This document shows positions 1-8,857 of a stretch of DNA of 64,000 nucleotides, one piece after another. The DNA lies in NCBI GenBank assembly GCA_045585835.1, contig JAZMZG010000017.1:62001-126000 (forward strand), in the 5' to 3' direction. The translations under genes and the position numbers were made by a program. The DNA is from CALCTE01 sp045585835 (lineage in GTDB: Bacteria; Bacillota; Clostridia; Oscillospirales; CAG-272). Below the pieces are notes generated by a model. It did not search any database, was not told where the DNA came from, and worked only from the letters and a program-made list of their open reading frames with translations. Position 1 is the first letter of the stretch. Each line of letters opens with the position of its first letter.

Positions 1-190
1 AATAAAGAAGGCTTCCGATAGGTTTCTCGTCAACACTTCCCGCAACGTGATAGTCTATCCCGCTTTCCTTTGCGGCAAGTAAAAGAAGCTCTTTATCGTA
101 AAAATGGATCCCGAGAAGCTCTGCGAGCTTCTTTCCGATCTCACGTGCGCCTGCCCCATACTGTCTTCCTATAGCTATTACAGGATTCAT
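1..190 (-). CDS. Cytidylate kinase-like protein (AAA_26 family), 3' end outside window
   Basis: Only the first 63 codons are inside the window; the gene runs off the left edge. The N-terminus carries the P-loop-like stretch GRQYGAGAREIGKKLAELLG followed by FYDKELL, typical of the cytidylate kinase-like family (Cytidylate_kin2), which is related to Cmk but of unproven substrate. The ATG at 188-190 follows a GAGGTAA ribosome site that lies in the end of pyrR, so the gene is probably the third member of a ppa-pyrR-kinase operon. A nucleotide role fits the pyrR neighbour, but the family is too broad to name a substrate. Confidence 0.75.
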   Translation of the reverse strand, partial: MNPVIAIGRQYGAGAREIGKKLAELLGIHFYDKELLLLAAKESGIDYHVAGSVDEKPIGSLLY

Positions 191-199
191 CTGATTACC

Positions 200-742
200 T
201 CACTGTTGATTTTCGCAAACTATCAGCACCTCATCCCCTCCGTCAAGAGCGGAAACGCACACGCATATCCTCTCTTTCTTTGACGTAGGAACGTTTTTGC
301 CAACGTAATCGCCCCTAATGGGAAGCTCTCTGTGCCCCCGGTCTATTAAAACCGCAAGCTGTATCTTCGAGGGTCTGCCCAAAGCAAGCACCGCTTCCAT
401 CGCCGCTCTTGCTGTCCTTCCCGTATAGATAACATCATCAACCAAAACAATGACCTTGTCCTTTACAAAAAAGTCTATCTTGGTGTCACTGACCACGGGC
501 TGTTCGGAGGACGAGGAAATATCGTCTCTGTACAGGGTTATGTCAAGTTCTCCGACGGGAACGTCCACACCGTAAAATTTCTTGATATTCTCCGCAATAT
601 CGGCGGCAATATACACGCCTCTGCGCTTTATGCCCACGATGCACAGCTTATCGCTTTCGTCGGAGTTGCGCTCCATTATCTCGTGGGATATTCTCGTTAT
701 CGAACGGGACTTTGCCGCGCCATCCATTATCGTCTTTCTCAT
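200..742 (-). CDS. pyrR: Bifunctional pyr operon regulator / uracil phosphoribosyltransferase
   Basis: PyrR-family protein of 180 residues. In characterised homologues it binds pyr mRNA in response to UMP and has weak uracil phosphoribosyltransferase activity. The PRPP-binding loop VILVDDVIYTGRTARAA is clear in the middle, and the C-terminal RGHRELPIRGDYVGKN is typical of PyrR. The ATG at 740-742 overlaps the ppa stop codon (ATGA), so translation is probably coupled; an upstream in-frame start at 772 would lie inside ppa and is less likely. No other pyr gene is visible here, so any RNA target is elsewhere. Confidence 0.92.
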   Translation of the reverse strand: MRKTIMDGAAKSRSITRISHEIMERNSDESDKLCIVGIKRRGVYIAADIAENIKKFYGVDVPVGELDITLYRDDISSSSEQPVVSDTKIDFFVKDKVIVLVDDVIYTGRTARAAMEAVLALGRPSKIQLAVLIDRGHRELPIRGDYVGKNVPTSKKERICVCVSALDGGDEVLIVCENQQ

Positions 743-1296
743 ATTTCCGTTTCTATTTCTTTGCCGATGCAAAAATACTTCACGTAGTTTTCAATACAAT
801 GCTCGATGACCTCAAGCGCCTTTTCTCTTCCCTGTACGTTATCAACTTTCGTTTCCTTGCCCTCAAGTGCCTTGTACACCTTGAAAAAGTGTGTCATCTC
901 CTCGAAAATATGTATCGGTATATCGCTTATGTCCTTATACATATTGTAGTTGGGGTCGTTAAAGGGAATTGCAATTATCTTCTCATCGGACTTTCCGCTG
1001 TCAATCATCGAAATTACACCTATGGGATAGCTCCTTACAAGTGTGAGCGGTGCTATTGCTTCACTGCAAAGTAAAAGCACGTCAAGCGGATCTCCGTCAT
1101 CACCGTAGGTGCGGGGGATAAATCCGTAATTTGCGGGATAGTGCGTTGACGTGTGAAGAACGCGGTCAAGCATTATGTAGCCCGTTTCCTTGTCAAGCTC
1201 ATACTTATTTTTTCCGCCCTTGGATATCTCTATGACTGAAATAAAGTCCTCGGCGGTTATACGTCTGGGGTTTATATCGTGCCATATACACTGCAT
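739..1296 (-). CDS. ppa: Inorganic pyrophosphatase, family I
   Basis: Soluble family I pyrophosphatase, 185 residues, hydrolysing pyrophosphate to two phosphates and so pulling tRNA charging and nucleotide synthesis forward. The signature DGDPLDVLLL, with its metal-binding aspartates, follows YGFIPRTYGD, and K/E/Y active-site positions appear in KYELDKETG. The start has an AAGGAG ribosome site about 10 bases upstream. It is the first gene of a leftward operon with pyrR and the kinase-like gene, and it is transcribed divergently from ileS. Confidence 0.93.
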   Translation of the reverse strand: MQCIWHDINPRRITAEDFISVIEISKGGKNKYELDKETGYIMLDRVLHTSTHYPANYGFIPRTYGDDGDPLDVLLLCSEAIAPLTLVRSYPIGVISMIDSGKSDEKIIAIPFNDPNYNMYKDISDIPIHIFEEMTHFFKVYKALEGKETKVDNVQGREKALEVIEHCIENYVKYFCIGKEIETEI

Positions 1297-1359
1297 AGGT
1301 CACTCTCTCCTTAAATGTTTTTCGTTTGCTTTTTTAAGAAATAAAAATATACATATAAC

Positions 1360-1388
1360 ATTTTATCATAATAAAATACAAAAATCAA
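1360..1388 (-). promoter_or_regulatory. Sigma-A type promoter for ppa operon
   Basis: Read on the minus strand, TTGATT (1383-1388) and TAAAAT (1360-1365) are separated by 17 bases, giving a start about 60 bases upstream of ppa. Confidence 0.6.
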
Positions 1389-1473
1389 GAGCAGTACGTG
1401 CGTAACGAGAAAATTGTTTGTGAAAATATAATGTTTTTTCTATCTATTTTAAGCAATTTATACTCATTTTTAC

Positions 1474-1502
1474 TTGACAAATAAGCGCACGTGATATATA
1501 CT
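1474..1502 (+). promoter_or_regulatory. Sigma-A type promoter for ileS
   Basis: TTGACA at 1474-1479, 17-base spacer, TATACT at 1497-1502. The predicted leader is only about 30 bases, too short for a T-box. Confidence 0.8.
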
Positions 1503-1541
1503 TTTTTCTGTATGGATATATTACTTTGAAAGGTGAAGAAT

Positions 1542-4500
1542 ATGTTTGAAAAAGTATCGGGCTCACTCGACTTCGTAACGAGAGAGCAAGAAGTAACGAG
1601 ATTTTGGAACGATAACAAGATCTTCGAGAAAACTATGAGTGCAAGAGAAGGCTGCGAATGCTTTACCTTCTATGACGGCCCTCCCACCGCAAACGGCAAG
1701 CCTCATATAGGACACGTTTTGACTCGTGTTATCAAAGACCTTATTCCCCGTTATCAGACGATGAAGGGCAAGAAGGTGCTTCGCAAGGCGGGTTGGGATA
1801 CTCACGGACTTCCCGTAGAGCTTGAAGTCGAAAAGCTTATAGGTATTTCCGGAAAGCCCCAAATAGAAAAATACGGCGTAGAGGCTTTCTGTAATCTCTG
1901 CAAGGAGAGCGTTTGGAAATACACTACCGAATGGAAGATAATGAGTGACAAGGTTGCATATTGGGTAGATATGGACAACCCCTACGTAACCTATCACAAC
2001 GACTATATCGAATCGGAATGGTGGGCATTAAAGCAAATTGCCGAAAAAGACCTTCTTTACAAGGGGCACAAGATAGTTCCCTACTGCCCCCGTTGCGGCA
2101 CCTCCCTCTCAAGCCACGAGGTCGCTCAAGGATATAAGGACGTAAAGGAAACCTCCGCTATCGCACGCTTTGCGCTTGATGGTGAGGAGAATACCTATTT
2201 CCTTGCTTGGACGACGACTCCTTGGACTTTACCCTCCAACGTATCCTTGGCAGTTAACCCCCGCGAAACTTACGTTAAGGTAAAGTGTGCAGACGAATAT
2301 CTTATTTTGGCAGAAGCGCTTACGAGCGTTCTCGACGAGGAATTCGAAATCGTAGAATCCTACGTCGGTAAAGACCTCGAATTTAAAGAGTACGTTCCTC
2401 TATTCGACTTCGCACATCCCAAGAAAAAGTGCCACTACGTGACCTGCGCAGACTACGTTACGCTTACGGACGGTACGGGTATTGTACATATCGCACCCGC
2501 TTTCGGTGAAGACGACGCAGAGGTCGGCAGACGCTATGGCCTTCCCTTCGTTCAGCTCGTTGACGAAACGGGTAAAATGACCGCAGAGTGCAAAGAGTTT
2601 GCGGGCCTTTTCGTAAAAGATGCGGATAAGCCCATTTTGAAGGACCTCAAGGAAAGAGGACTTCTCTTCAAGGCTCTTCCCTTTGAGCACAGCTATCCTT
2701 TCTGTTGGAGATGTGATACTCCCCTCATCTACTACGCAAGAGATACTTGGTTTGTCAAGATGACGGCTCTTCGCGACAGACTTATTGCAAACAACAACTC
2801 CATAAATTGGATCCCCGAAAATATCAAAGCGGGCAGAATGGGTAACTTCCTCGAAAACGTCGTTGACTGGGGTCTTTCCCGTTCAAGATATTGGGGCACT
2901 CCCCTTCCCGTATGGGAATGCGAGGATTGCGGACACTTCCACGTTATCGGCTCCATCGAAGAGCTCAAGAAACTCGGAAATGACGTTCCCGATGATATAG
3001 AGCTTCATAAGTGCTACGTTGACAAGATAACCATAAAGTGTGACAAGTGCGGCAAAGAAATGCACAGAGTTCCCGACGTTATCGACTGCTGGTTTGACAG
3101 CGGCTCGATGCCCTTTGCACAGTGGCACTACCCCTTTGAAAACAAAGAAATATTCGAAGAAAACTTCCCCGCAAACTTTATCTCTGAAGCTATCGACCAG
3201 ACGAGAGGTTGGTTCTATACGCTCCTTGCAATATCCACGCTTTTGTTTGACAAGGCTCCCTTCAAGAACTGCATAGTTCTCGGACACGTAAACGATAAAG
3301 ACGGCATTAAGATGTCCAAGCACAAGGGCAACGTTATAGCTCCCGACGTCGTTTTGGATAAGCAGGGTGCGGATGCGGTAAGATGGTATTTCTACTCCGC
3401 AAGTGCTCCTTGGCTTCCGAGCAGATTCTCACCCGAGGCTGTAGGCGAAAGCCAAAGAAAGTTCCTTGGAACTCTTTGGAATACGTATTCGTTCTTCGTA
3501 TTATACGCAAACATCGACAATTTCGACCCCACCGCTTATACGCTTGATTACGGCAAGCTATCCGTAATGGATAAGTGGGTGCTCTCAAAGCTCAACACTC
3601 TCGTTGCTACAGTTGACGATAATCTTGCAAAATACAAGATAACCGAGTCCGCAAGAGCTATCCAAGAATTCACGGACGAGCTTTCCAATTGGTATATCCG
3701 CCGCGGCAGAGAGAGATTCTGGGCAAGCGGAATGGAGCAAGACAAGATAAACGCATATATGACGCTTTACACGGTACTTGTCACTATGTCCAAGCTCTGT
3801 GCTCCCTTTATTCCCTTTATGGCAGAGCAGATATACAGAAACCTCGTTTTGTCCGTAGACAAGAATGCTCCCGAAAGCGTACACCTTTGCGACTATCCCG
3901 TATCTTGTGAAGATATGATAGACGCAAACATCGAATACAATATGGATAAGGTGGTAAATGCCGTCGTTTTGGGACGTGCTTGCCGTAACGGTGCAAACGT
4001 CAAAAACCGTCAGCCCATCGCTAAAATGTACGTTGAATACGAGGGCGACGACCTTCCCGAAAGCTATATGCAGCTTATCGCAGAGGAGCTTAACGCAAAG
4101 GCTTGCGAAAGAACATACGACAGCTCGAAGTTTGTAGGTTATAAGTTCAAGCCGCAGCTTAAAACGCTCGGTAGAAGATACGGAAAGCTCATTCCCGCAA
4201 TAAGCGCACACCTTTCCGCTATCACCGACGGTCACGCCGTCATGGATGCGGTAAAGGACGGCGGTACGTATAACTTTGAGGTAGACGGCGAAAAGATAAG
4301 CCTTGAAAAAGAAGATTTGCTTATCGAAACCGTAAAAGACAGCGGCTTTGTCAGCGAAAGCGACAAGGGAATCACCGTAGTCCTTGACGTAAATCTCACC
4401 CCCGAGCTTATCGACGAGGGCTTTGTAAGAGAAATAGTCAACAAGCTCCAAACTATGCGTAAGGAAGCCGGCTTTGAGGTTATGGACCATATCAAAGTAA

Positions 4501-4664
4501 GCTACGGCGCAAGCGCTGCAGTTGAGAGGATACTTGACATATTCGGTGCCGATATCGCATCGGACGTACTTGCCGAAAGCGTTGAAAAGACTACTCCCTA
4601 CGGCTACGTTAAGGAGTGGGACATCAATGGCGAAAAAGCTACCTTCGGCGTAGAAAGAATATAA
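1542..4664 (+). CDS. ileS: Isoleucyl-tRNA synthetase, long (IleS2-like) form
   Basis: Class I aminoacyl-tRNA synthetase of 1040 residues that charges tRNA-Ile and edits mischarged valine. It shows the HIGH motif in GKPHIGHVLT, the KMSKS motif as KMSKHKGN, and GWDTHGLPVE, which is typical of the long, eukaryote-like bacterial type rather than the ~930-residue type. The connective-peptide editing motif region WTTTPWTLPSN is present. Two CxxC zinc-type pairs (CPRCGTS; CEDCGH/CDKCGK) occur inside the protein. The ATG at 1542 is preferred over the in-frame GTG at 1533 because AAAGGTG lies six bases before the ATG and overlaps the GTG. A strong terminator follows. Long-type enzymes are generally less sensitive to mupirocin; that is family knowledge, not shown here. 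Confidence 0.95.
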   Translation: MFEKVSGSLDFVTREQEVTRFWNDNKIFEKTMSAREGCECFTFYDGPPTANGKPHIGHVLTRVIKDLIPRYQTMKGKKVLRKAGWDTHGLPVELEVEKLIGISGKPQIEKYGVEAFCNLCKESVWKYTTEWKIMSDKVAYWVDMDNPYVTYHNDYIESEWWALKQIAEKDLLYKGHKIVPYCPRCGTSLSSHEVAQGYKDVKETSAIARFALDGEENTYFLAWTTTPWTLPSNVSLAVNPRETYVKVKCADEYLILAEALTSVLDEEFEIVESYVGKDLEFKEYVPLFDFAHPKKKCHYVTCADYVTLTDGTGIVHIAPAFGEDDAEVGRRYGLPFVQLVDETGKMTAECKEFAGLFVKDADKPILKDLKERGLLFKALPFEHSYPFCWRCDTPLIYYARDTWFVKMTALRDRLIANNNSINWIPENIKAGRMGNFLENVVDWGLSRSRYWGTPLPVWECEDCGHFHVIGSIEELKKLGNDVPDDIELHKCYVDKITIKCDKCGKEMHRVPDVIDCWFDSGSMPFAQWHYPFENKEIFEENFPANFISEAIDQTRGWFYTLLAISTLLFDKAPFKNCIVLGHVNDKDGIKMSKHKGNVIAPDVVLDKQGADAVRWYFYSASAPWLPSRFSPEAVGESQRKFLGTLWNTYSFFVLYANIDNFDPTAYTLDYGKLSVMDKWVLSKLNTLVATVDDNLAKYKITESARAIQEFTDELSNWYIRRGRERFWASGMEQDKINAYMTLYTVLVTMSKLCAPFIPFMAEQIYRNLVLSVDKNAPESVHLCDYPVSCEDMIDANIEYNMDKVVNAVVLGRACRNGANVKNRQPIAKMYVEYEGDDLPESYMQLIAEELNAKACERTYDSSKFVGYKFKPQLKTLGRRYGKLIPAISAHLSAITDGHAVMDAVKDGGTYNFEVDGEKISLEKEDLLIETVKDSGFVSESDKGITVVLDVNLTPELIDEGFVREIVNKLQTMRKEAGFEVMDHIKVSYGASAAVERILDIFGADIASDVLAESVEKTTPYGYVKEWDINGEKATFGVERI

Positions 4665-4667
4665 ATC

Positions 4668-4703
4668 AAAAAGCGTTGTGTCGTATTGACACAACGCTTT
4701 TTT
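4668..4703. terminator. Bidirectional intrinsic terminator after ileS
   Basis: A 14-bp perfect stem (4669-4682 with 4688-4701) has a five-base loop and is followed by T-runs in both directions. It serves ileS and the leftward pseudogene. Confidence 0.9.
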
Positions 4704-4719
4704 GTATAGGAATCACTTT

Positions 4720-5590
4720 TTACAATTCGGTCTTTTGCGCACCTACATTTACAAATTGATTAGCGCCCTTTGTAATTGTGAACGTAGTGGAATTTTCACC
4801 GCATGGCATCTGAGGTCTTTCTCCGCCCGAAAATTTATCGTTTGGTCTTTTGGGACGCTCCATACCCTCGGGGAATTCGGGTAAAGTTCCTTGCTCTGTG
4901 TCGGGCATATCGGGACGCATTTCACCGTTCATTGTCCCTTGCATATGCTGTGTTTTACTTCCTGCAAGTTGGCTTTCACCTTTCCAAAACGTATAGCCAA
5001 CGGGCATAAATTCGTCTCCCGCCACAATGACATAAGTGAATGCATTGGTCGGTGTGTATTCCGCTACTGTTTTGACTTCGGCATTTTTCGTGTCAACGCA
5101 TTTTGTTGTCGTTTCTTCTTTTCTGATTGCGCATTCGCAAACATTATAGAATATGATTGCGGGTGCTACGGTACACGTAACATCGACGTTATTAAGAATG
5201 AGTGTAAGCACTGCATCGGGGTCTTTCTTTGCGTCTTTGTCAAGGTCAACGGCAATTTGTCCAAGCGGAAATTTACCGCTTAAAACGTATCTGCCCGATT
5301 TAGTGATGTGTACAACAGTGTGTGTATCTGCTTCACTTTGTTCGTGTTCATCTTTTTCACCCTCACCGTAAGTGAAATCTTGGCCGGCAAGATAAAATAT
5401 AATATCCTTTGCAAAATAAACGGCTTGTGTGTCATCGGCTGTAATCTATTTCTCGTCAACTGTAATTTGATTGTCGGAAAAATTGATTTGCGTACTTTCG
5501 ATTTCAATGTCTTCATTCTTATTCTCGGTGGATTGACATCCCGAAAGTAAAAAAAACATCATTATCAAACACGATAATACTTTTTTTCAT
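4720..5590 (-). pseudogene. Decayed carbohydrate-binding-domain lipoprotein gene
   Basis: Remnant of a surface lipoprotein of the carbohydrate-binding-domain (DUF4353-like) type. The ATG at 5588-5590 follows a GAGGTG site and is followed by a run of seven A. Removing one A restores a lipoprotein signal that starts MKKVLSCLIMMF and ends in the lipobox LLSGC. In that frame the sequence continues to an in-frame TAG at 5446-5448. After it the frame is open through VLTLILNNVDVTCTVAPAI and a Met/Pro-rich tail (FPEGMERPKRPNDKF), ending AFTITKG-like at 4720. The middle of the domain, normally some hundreds of residues, appears to be missing, with CVDTKNAEV running straight into a C-terminal-type YTPTNAFTYVIVAG. 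There are thus three independent lesions: frameshift, stop and internal deletion. A sequencing error could explain the first but not all three. Confidence 0.75.
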
Positions 5591-5651
5591 ATTACACCTC
5601 TGAAAACTTTAATTTACGTTTAGTATAGAACATAAAAAAATAATTGAATGT

Positions 5652-5681
5652 AAAAAAATTTCCGCCGAATAGTCGGCGGAA
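5652..5681 (-). terminator. Terminator after trpS-yfcE
   Basis: Nine-bp stem TTCCGCCGA (5660-5668) / TCGGCGGAA (5673-5681) with a T7 tract on the minus strand. Confidence 0.8.
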
Positions 5682-5726
5682 TATAAATTATTGGTAAAAT
5701 ATGGCGCAAAAAAACGAGTGGGCATT

Positions 5727-6194
5727 CTAAAGCTCGCATATATTCATTTTTATGCCTTTGGCACTTATTTCGCCCAAAGCGTAGGTTTTGAGTCTTTCCT
5801 CTGTGCGAGGTTTTGATATACTGCCCGGATTTATCACCCTAACGCCTTCTATGACGGTATCAAGCGGCACGTGAGTGTGTCCGAAAAACGCAAGGCTGCA
5901 GCCGTTTGCTTTTGCCTCGTGCGCTACCGCCCTCTCGTCGCCGTAAAGGGCGTTGCCGTGGCAGATATATACGTATACACCGTCTATCTCGGTCACCGTC
6001 ACATACGGCACGCTCGGGAAGATGTCACAGTTCCCCGCAACACTTATAAGCGGCTTGGAGTAAAGCTGTGCTACGTTTGACGCATCTCTTGAAACGTCGC
6101 CGAGGTGGATAATAAGCTCCGCTCTTTCCCTCTCCAAAGCACTTTTCATACCGTCTACGTTACCGTGGGAATCCGAAAATACTATAACTCTCAT
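5727..6194 (-). CDS. YfcE/MJ0936-family metallophosphoesterase
   Basis: A 155-residue metal-dependent phosphodiesterase of the YfcE type. The dimetal motifs are visible in order: FSDSHGN at the N-terminus, HLGDVSRD, AGNCD, and the C-terminal FGHTHVP followed by NPGSISKPR. Homologues hydrolyse artificial phosphodiesters; the physiological substrate is not established. The start overlaps the trpS stop by four bases, so it is co-translated with trpS. The gene ends just before a terminator. Confidence 0.88.
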   Translation of the reverse strand: MRVIVFSDSHGNVDGMKSALERERAELIIHLGDVSRDASNVAQLYSKPLISVAGNCDIFPSVPYVTVTEIDGVYVYICHGNALYGDERAVAHEAKANGCSLAFFGHTHVPLDTVIEGVRVINPGSISKPRTEERLKTYALGEISAKGIKMNICEL

Positions 6195-7201
6195 CTTTTG
6201 GGCTGATAGAAACCTACCTTCTTGTATACCTTATTTATCATCTTGCTTGTGATATATTCAGCCTTCTGTGCACCGTCGATGCATATTGCATCAAGCTGTG
6301 CCTTATCGGAAAGATAGGTGTTATATTTTTCCTGTATCTTGCCTACTACGTCTGCGCACGCCTCGCCTACAGCAAGCTTAAAGTCGCCGTATCCGATACC
6401 CGCAAATTCCTTTACTATCTCATCGTCTGTCTTACCCGTAAGGCAGGAATAAATATTCATAAGGTTACCGATACCCTCCTTGCCCTCTCCTCTGCAAACG
6501 ACCGTGTCGCTATCGGTCACGGCACGCTTAAACTTACGGATAATGGTATCCTTATCGTCAAGCAGTGAGATAAACGAATTAACGTTTTCGTCGGACTTGC
6601 TCATCTTCTTGGTGGGGTCTGCAAGAGAGCATATCTTTCCGCCCTCCTTCTGCACGTATGCTTCGGGTACGGTGAACACGTCGCCGTATACGGAATTAAA
6701 GCGATTTGCAATATCACGGGTGAGTTCAAGGTGCTGTATCTGGTCGATTCCTACGGGTACGAGATCCGCTTTTGCAACGAGTATATCAGCCGCCATCAAA
6801 ACGGGGTACGTGAAAAGGCCTGCGTTTATATTATCAGCGTGCGAGCGGGATTTATCCTTAAACTGCGTCATTCTCGAAAGCTCACCGAACATAGTATAGC
6901 AACCGAGCACCCACGAAAGCTGTGCGTGTGCGGGTACCATACTTTGAATGTAAAGAAGGCTCTTGTCGGGAGTTATGCCGCAAGCCATATAAAGAGCAAT
7001 AAGCTCAAGACATCTTCTTCGAAGCTCTGCGGGCGTTTGGCGCACGGTGATGGCGTGCATATCCACCACGCAAAACATACAGTCATAGTCGTCCTGAAGC
7101 TTCTGCCAATTTTTCAAAGCTCCGAGGTAGTTACCGATAGTGAGTATTCCGCTGGGCTGTGCGCCCGAAAATATCCTCTTTTTTGCTTCTGTGTTTTCCA
7201 T
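6191..7201 (-). CDS. trpS: Tryptophanyl-tRNA synthetase
   Basis: Class I synthetase of 336 residues. The HIGH-equivalent is in GAQPSGILTIGNYLGAL, and the KMSKS loop is PTKKMSKSDEN. DMHAITV and GIDQIQHLELTRDIA are typical TrpRS segments that bind tryptophan and contact the adenylate. It sits between an upstream aminotransferase gene (nine bases away) and yfcE. There is no room for a separate T-box leader, so it depends on the aminotransferase promoter or an internal one. Confidence 0.95.
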   Translation of the reverse strand: MENTEAKKRIFSGAQPSGILTIGNYLGALKNWQKLQDDYDCMFCVVDMHAITVRQTPAELRRRCLELIALYMACGITPDKSLLYIQSMVPAHAQLSWVLGCYTMFGELSRMTQFKDKSRSHADNINAGLFTYPVLMAADILVAKADLVPVGIDQIQHLELTRDIANRFNSVYGDVFTVPEAYVQKEGGKICSLADPTKKMSKSDENVNSFISLLDDKDTIIRKFKRAVTDSDTVVCRGEGKEGIGNLMNIYSCLTGKTDDEIVKEFAGIGYGDFKLAVGEACADVVGKIQEKYNTYLSDKAQLDAICIDGAQKAEYITSKMINKVYKKVGFYQPKR

Positions 7202-7210
7202 TTGTTACTC

Positions 7211-8401
7211 CTATTTTACAAACTCTTTGAGCGTTTTTGCAAGTCTTGCGATACCCTCGACTATATTTTCGTCGGATGGTGTTGAGTAGTTTATTCTGAA
7301 GCTGTGCGTTACGGCAGACGTATCGGGAAGGAAGGTCTTCCCCGTTACCACCGCCACCTTGTTTTCAAGGCAACGCTTACAAAATGCGTCAACGTCAACA
7401 TATTCGGGCAAGGTGCACCAAATAAAGAGTCCGCCCTGTGGTCTTGTGTAGCTGACAGCCTCGGGGAAGCTCTTATCCATCTCGGAAAGCATAAGGTTAC
7501 ACTTGCGGCGGTAAAGCTTCTTTATTCCCTCGATATGTGCATCGAAATCATAGTTTTCCAAATATTTATCAATAAGCATTTGGAAGAAAAGGTTTGTATG
7601 TACGTCCGCAACCTGCTTGCAAACGACCATCTTCTGACTTATTTCATCGGGGGCACATACGAAGCCTACGCGCATACCCGAAGAAAGAGTTTTCGAAAAC
7701 GAGCCGCAGTATATGACGATTCCCTCCGTGTCCATACTCTTTATCGTTGCTACGTCTTCGCCGTCAAAGCGAAGCTCGCCGTAGGGATTGTCCTCAAGTA
7801 TCACGATACCGTTTTTCTTGCATATCTCGTAAACTCTTTCTCGTCTTTCGGCACTAAGAGTTACGCCCATCGGGTTTTGGAACGTGGGAATCGTATAAAG
7901 CACCTTGGCGTTTTTGTTGTCGGCTATTGCCTTTTCCAAGGATTCGGGGATAAGGCCGTTTTCGTCCATATCAACACCTACAAGCTTTACACCGTAGGAA
8001 CGGAATGAATTTAAGGCGCCGATAAAGCTCGGGCACTCACAAAGCACGACGTCCCCCTCGTTACAAAGCACCTTACAAGCAAGCTCAAGTCCCTGCTGAC
8101 CGCCCGAAGTGACTGTGACCGTATCAAAATCACGGCCCACGTTAAACTTGGTTTTAAGTCTTTTTGCTATCTTCTCCCTGAGTGGCATATAGCCCTCGGT
8201 TATACCGTATTGGAGCGCTATGTTTGCTTCATTTTCAAATATTTGTGCAGAAAGCTTTGCAAACGCTTCTACGGGAAAGCTCTCGGGCGAGGGGTTTCCT
8301 GCCGAAAGCGCTATCATACCGGGTTGGGAAAGCACCTTGAACATCTCCCTTATAGCAGAGGGCTTTAAAGGTGCAACTTTTTCGGAAAATTTATACTTCA
8401 T
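7211..8401 (-). CDS. PLP-dependent aminotransferase, fold type I (AspC/LysN-like)
   Basis: A 396-residue PLP enzyme. The Schiff-base lysine lies in SFSKTLSSGMRVG, the cofactor aspartate/tyrosine region is in ILEDNPYGELRFDG, and GGQQGLELACK matches the phosphate-binding turn. The N-terminal FKVLSQPGMIALSAGNPSPE is characteristic of the MocR/2-aminoadipate aminotransferase-like clade, so the substrate could be an aromatic, branched or 2-aminoadipate-type amino acid. The start at 8401 follows an AGAAGG site eight bases upstream; an in-frame start at 8428 has no comparable site. It is the first gene of the leftward operon with trpS. Confidence 0.85.
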   Translation of the reverse strand: MKYKFSEKVAPLKPSAIREMFKVLSQPGMIALSAGNPSPESFPVEAFAKLSAQIFENEANIALQYGITEGYMPLREKIAKRLKTKFNVGRDFDTVTVTSGGQQGLELACKVLCNEGDVVLCECPSFIGALNSFRSYGVKLVGVDMDENGLIPESLEKAIADNKNAKVLYTIPTFQNPMGVTLSAERRERVYEICKKNGIVILEDNPYGELRFDGEDVATIKSMDTEGIVIYCGSFSKTLSSGMRVGFVCAPDEISQKMVVCKQVADVHTNLFFQMLIDKYLENYDFDAHIEGIKKLYRRKCNLMLSEMDKSFPEAVSYTRPQGGLFIWCTLPEYVDVDAFCKRCLENKVAVVTGKTFLPDTSAVTHSFRINYSTPSDENIVEGIARLAKTLKEFVK

Positions 8402-8533
8402 ATCTGTAACCTTCTTTATTTTTTGCAATTTTTACATAATTAAATATTATCATATAACAAATGTATTTGGCAATACTAAATACGAAAATTGTTGAGAAAA
8501 AACGATTTTCAATTTAAAGTTTTCGAGGATATT

Positions 8534-8815
8534 ATGAATAACGAAAGATCATACGAAAACGGAAGATACGTTTGGGCGGCTATTTTAATTATACTCGCGG
8601 TAGTTCTTGCTGCGGTCGCTTTTGTGACTTGGGTCATAAGAGCAGACGATGCGGGAAATAACGCAAGACTCGGTAATACGGAAAACGGCATAACAAACGG
8701 CACTTTCGAACTCGCTGAGGGGCCTGTGGGATATGGCAACCGTGCATACGGAACCTACGATAATAACACAAACGATATGGGTGGTACGGTCGATAACACC
8801 TACACAGCGAAATAA
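8534..8815 (+). CDS. Small single-pass membrane protein, unknown
   Basis: A 93-residue protein of unknown function. A charged, Asn-rich N-terminus (MNNERSYENGRY) precedes one hydrophobic helix at about residues 12-34, then a polar Asn/Gly/Thr-rich tail of about 55 residues with repeated Asn-Asn and Tyr-Gly. By the positive-inside rule the tail probably lies outside. The start is supported by a GAGG site eight bases upstream of 8534. It stands alone between a divergent aminotransferase gene and a convergent rpsU and ends at a strong terminator. Confidence 0.65.
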   Translation: MNNERSYENGRYVWAAILIILAVVLAAVAFVTWVIRADDAGNNARLGNTENGITNGTFELAEGPVGYGNRAYGTYDNNTNDMGGTVDNTYTAK

Positions 8816-8820
8816 ATTTA

Positions 8821-8856
8821 AAATATCCCCTGACTGAGTCAGGGGATATTTCGCTT
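8821..8856. terminator. Bidirectional terminator between small membrane protein and rpsU
   Basis: Near-perfect 15-bp palindrome AAATATCCCCTGACT / AGTCAGGGGATATTT at 8821-8851, followed by a T-rich run. Confidence 0.8.
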
Positions 8857-8857
8857 T

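Noticed and set aside
1297..1541. T-box leader for ileS
   Set aside because: The consensus promoter at 1474-1502 leaves only about 30 bases of leader, and no AGGGUGGNACCGCG-type sequence is present.
3585..4694. Open frame of about 369 codons antisense to ileS
   Set aside because: It lies fully opposite a well-supported synthetase gene, has no ribosome site and no family features; it is a by-product of codon bias.
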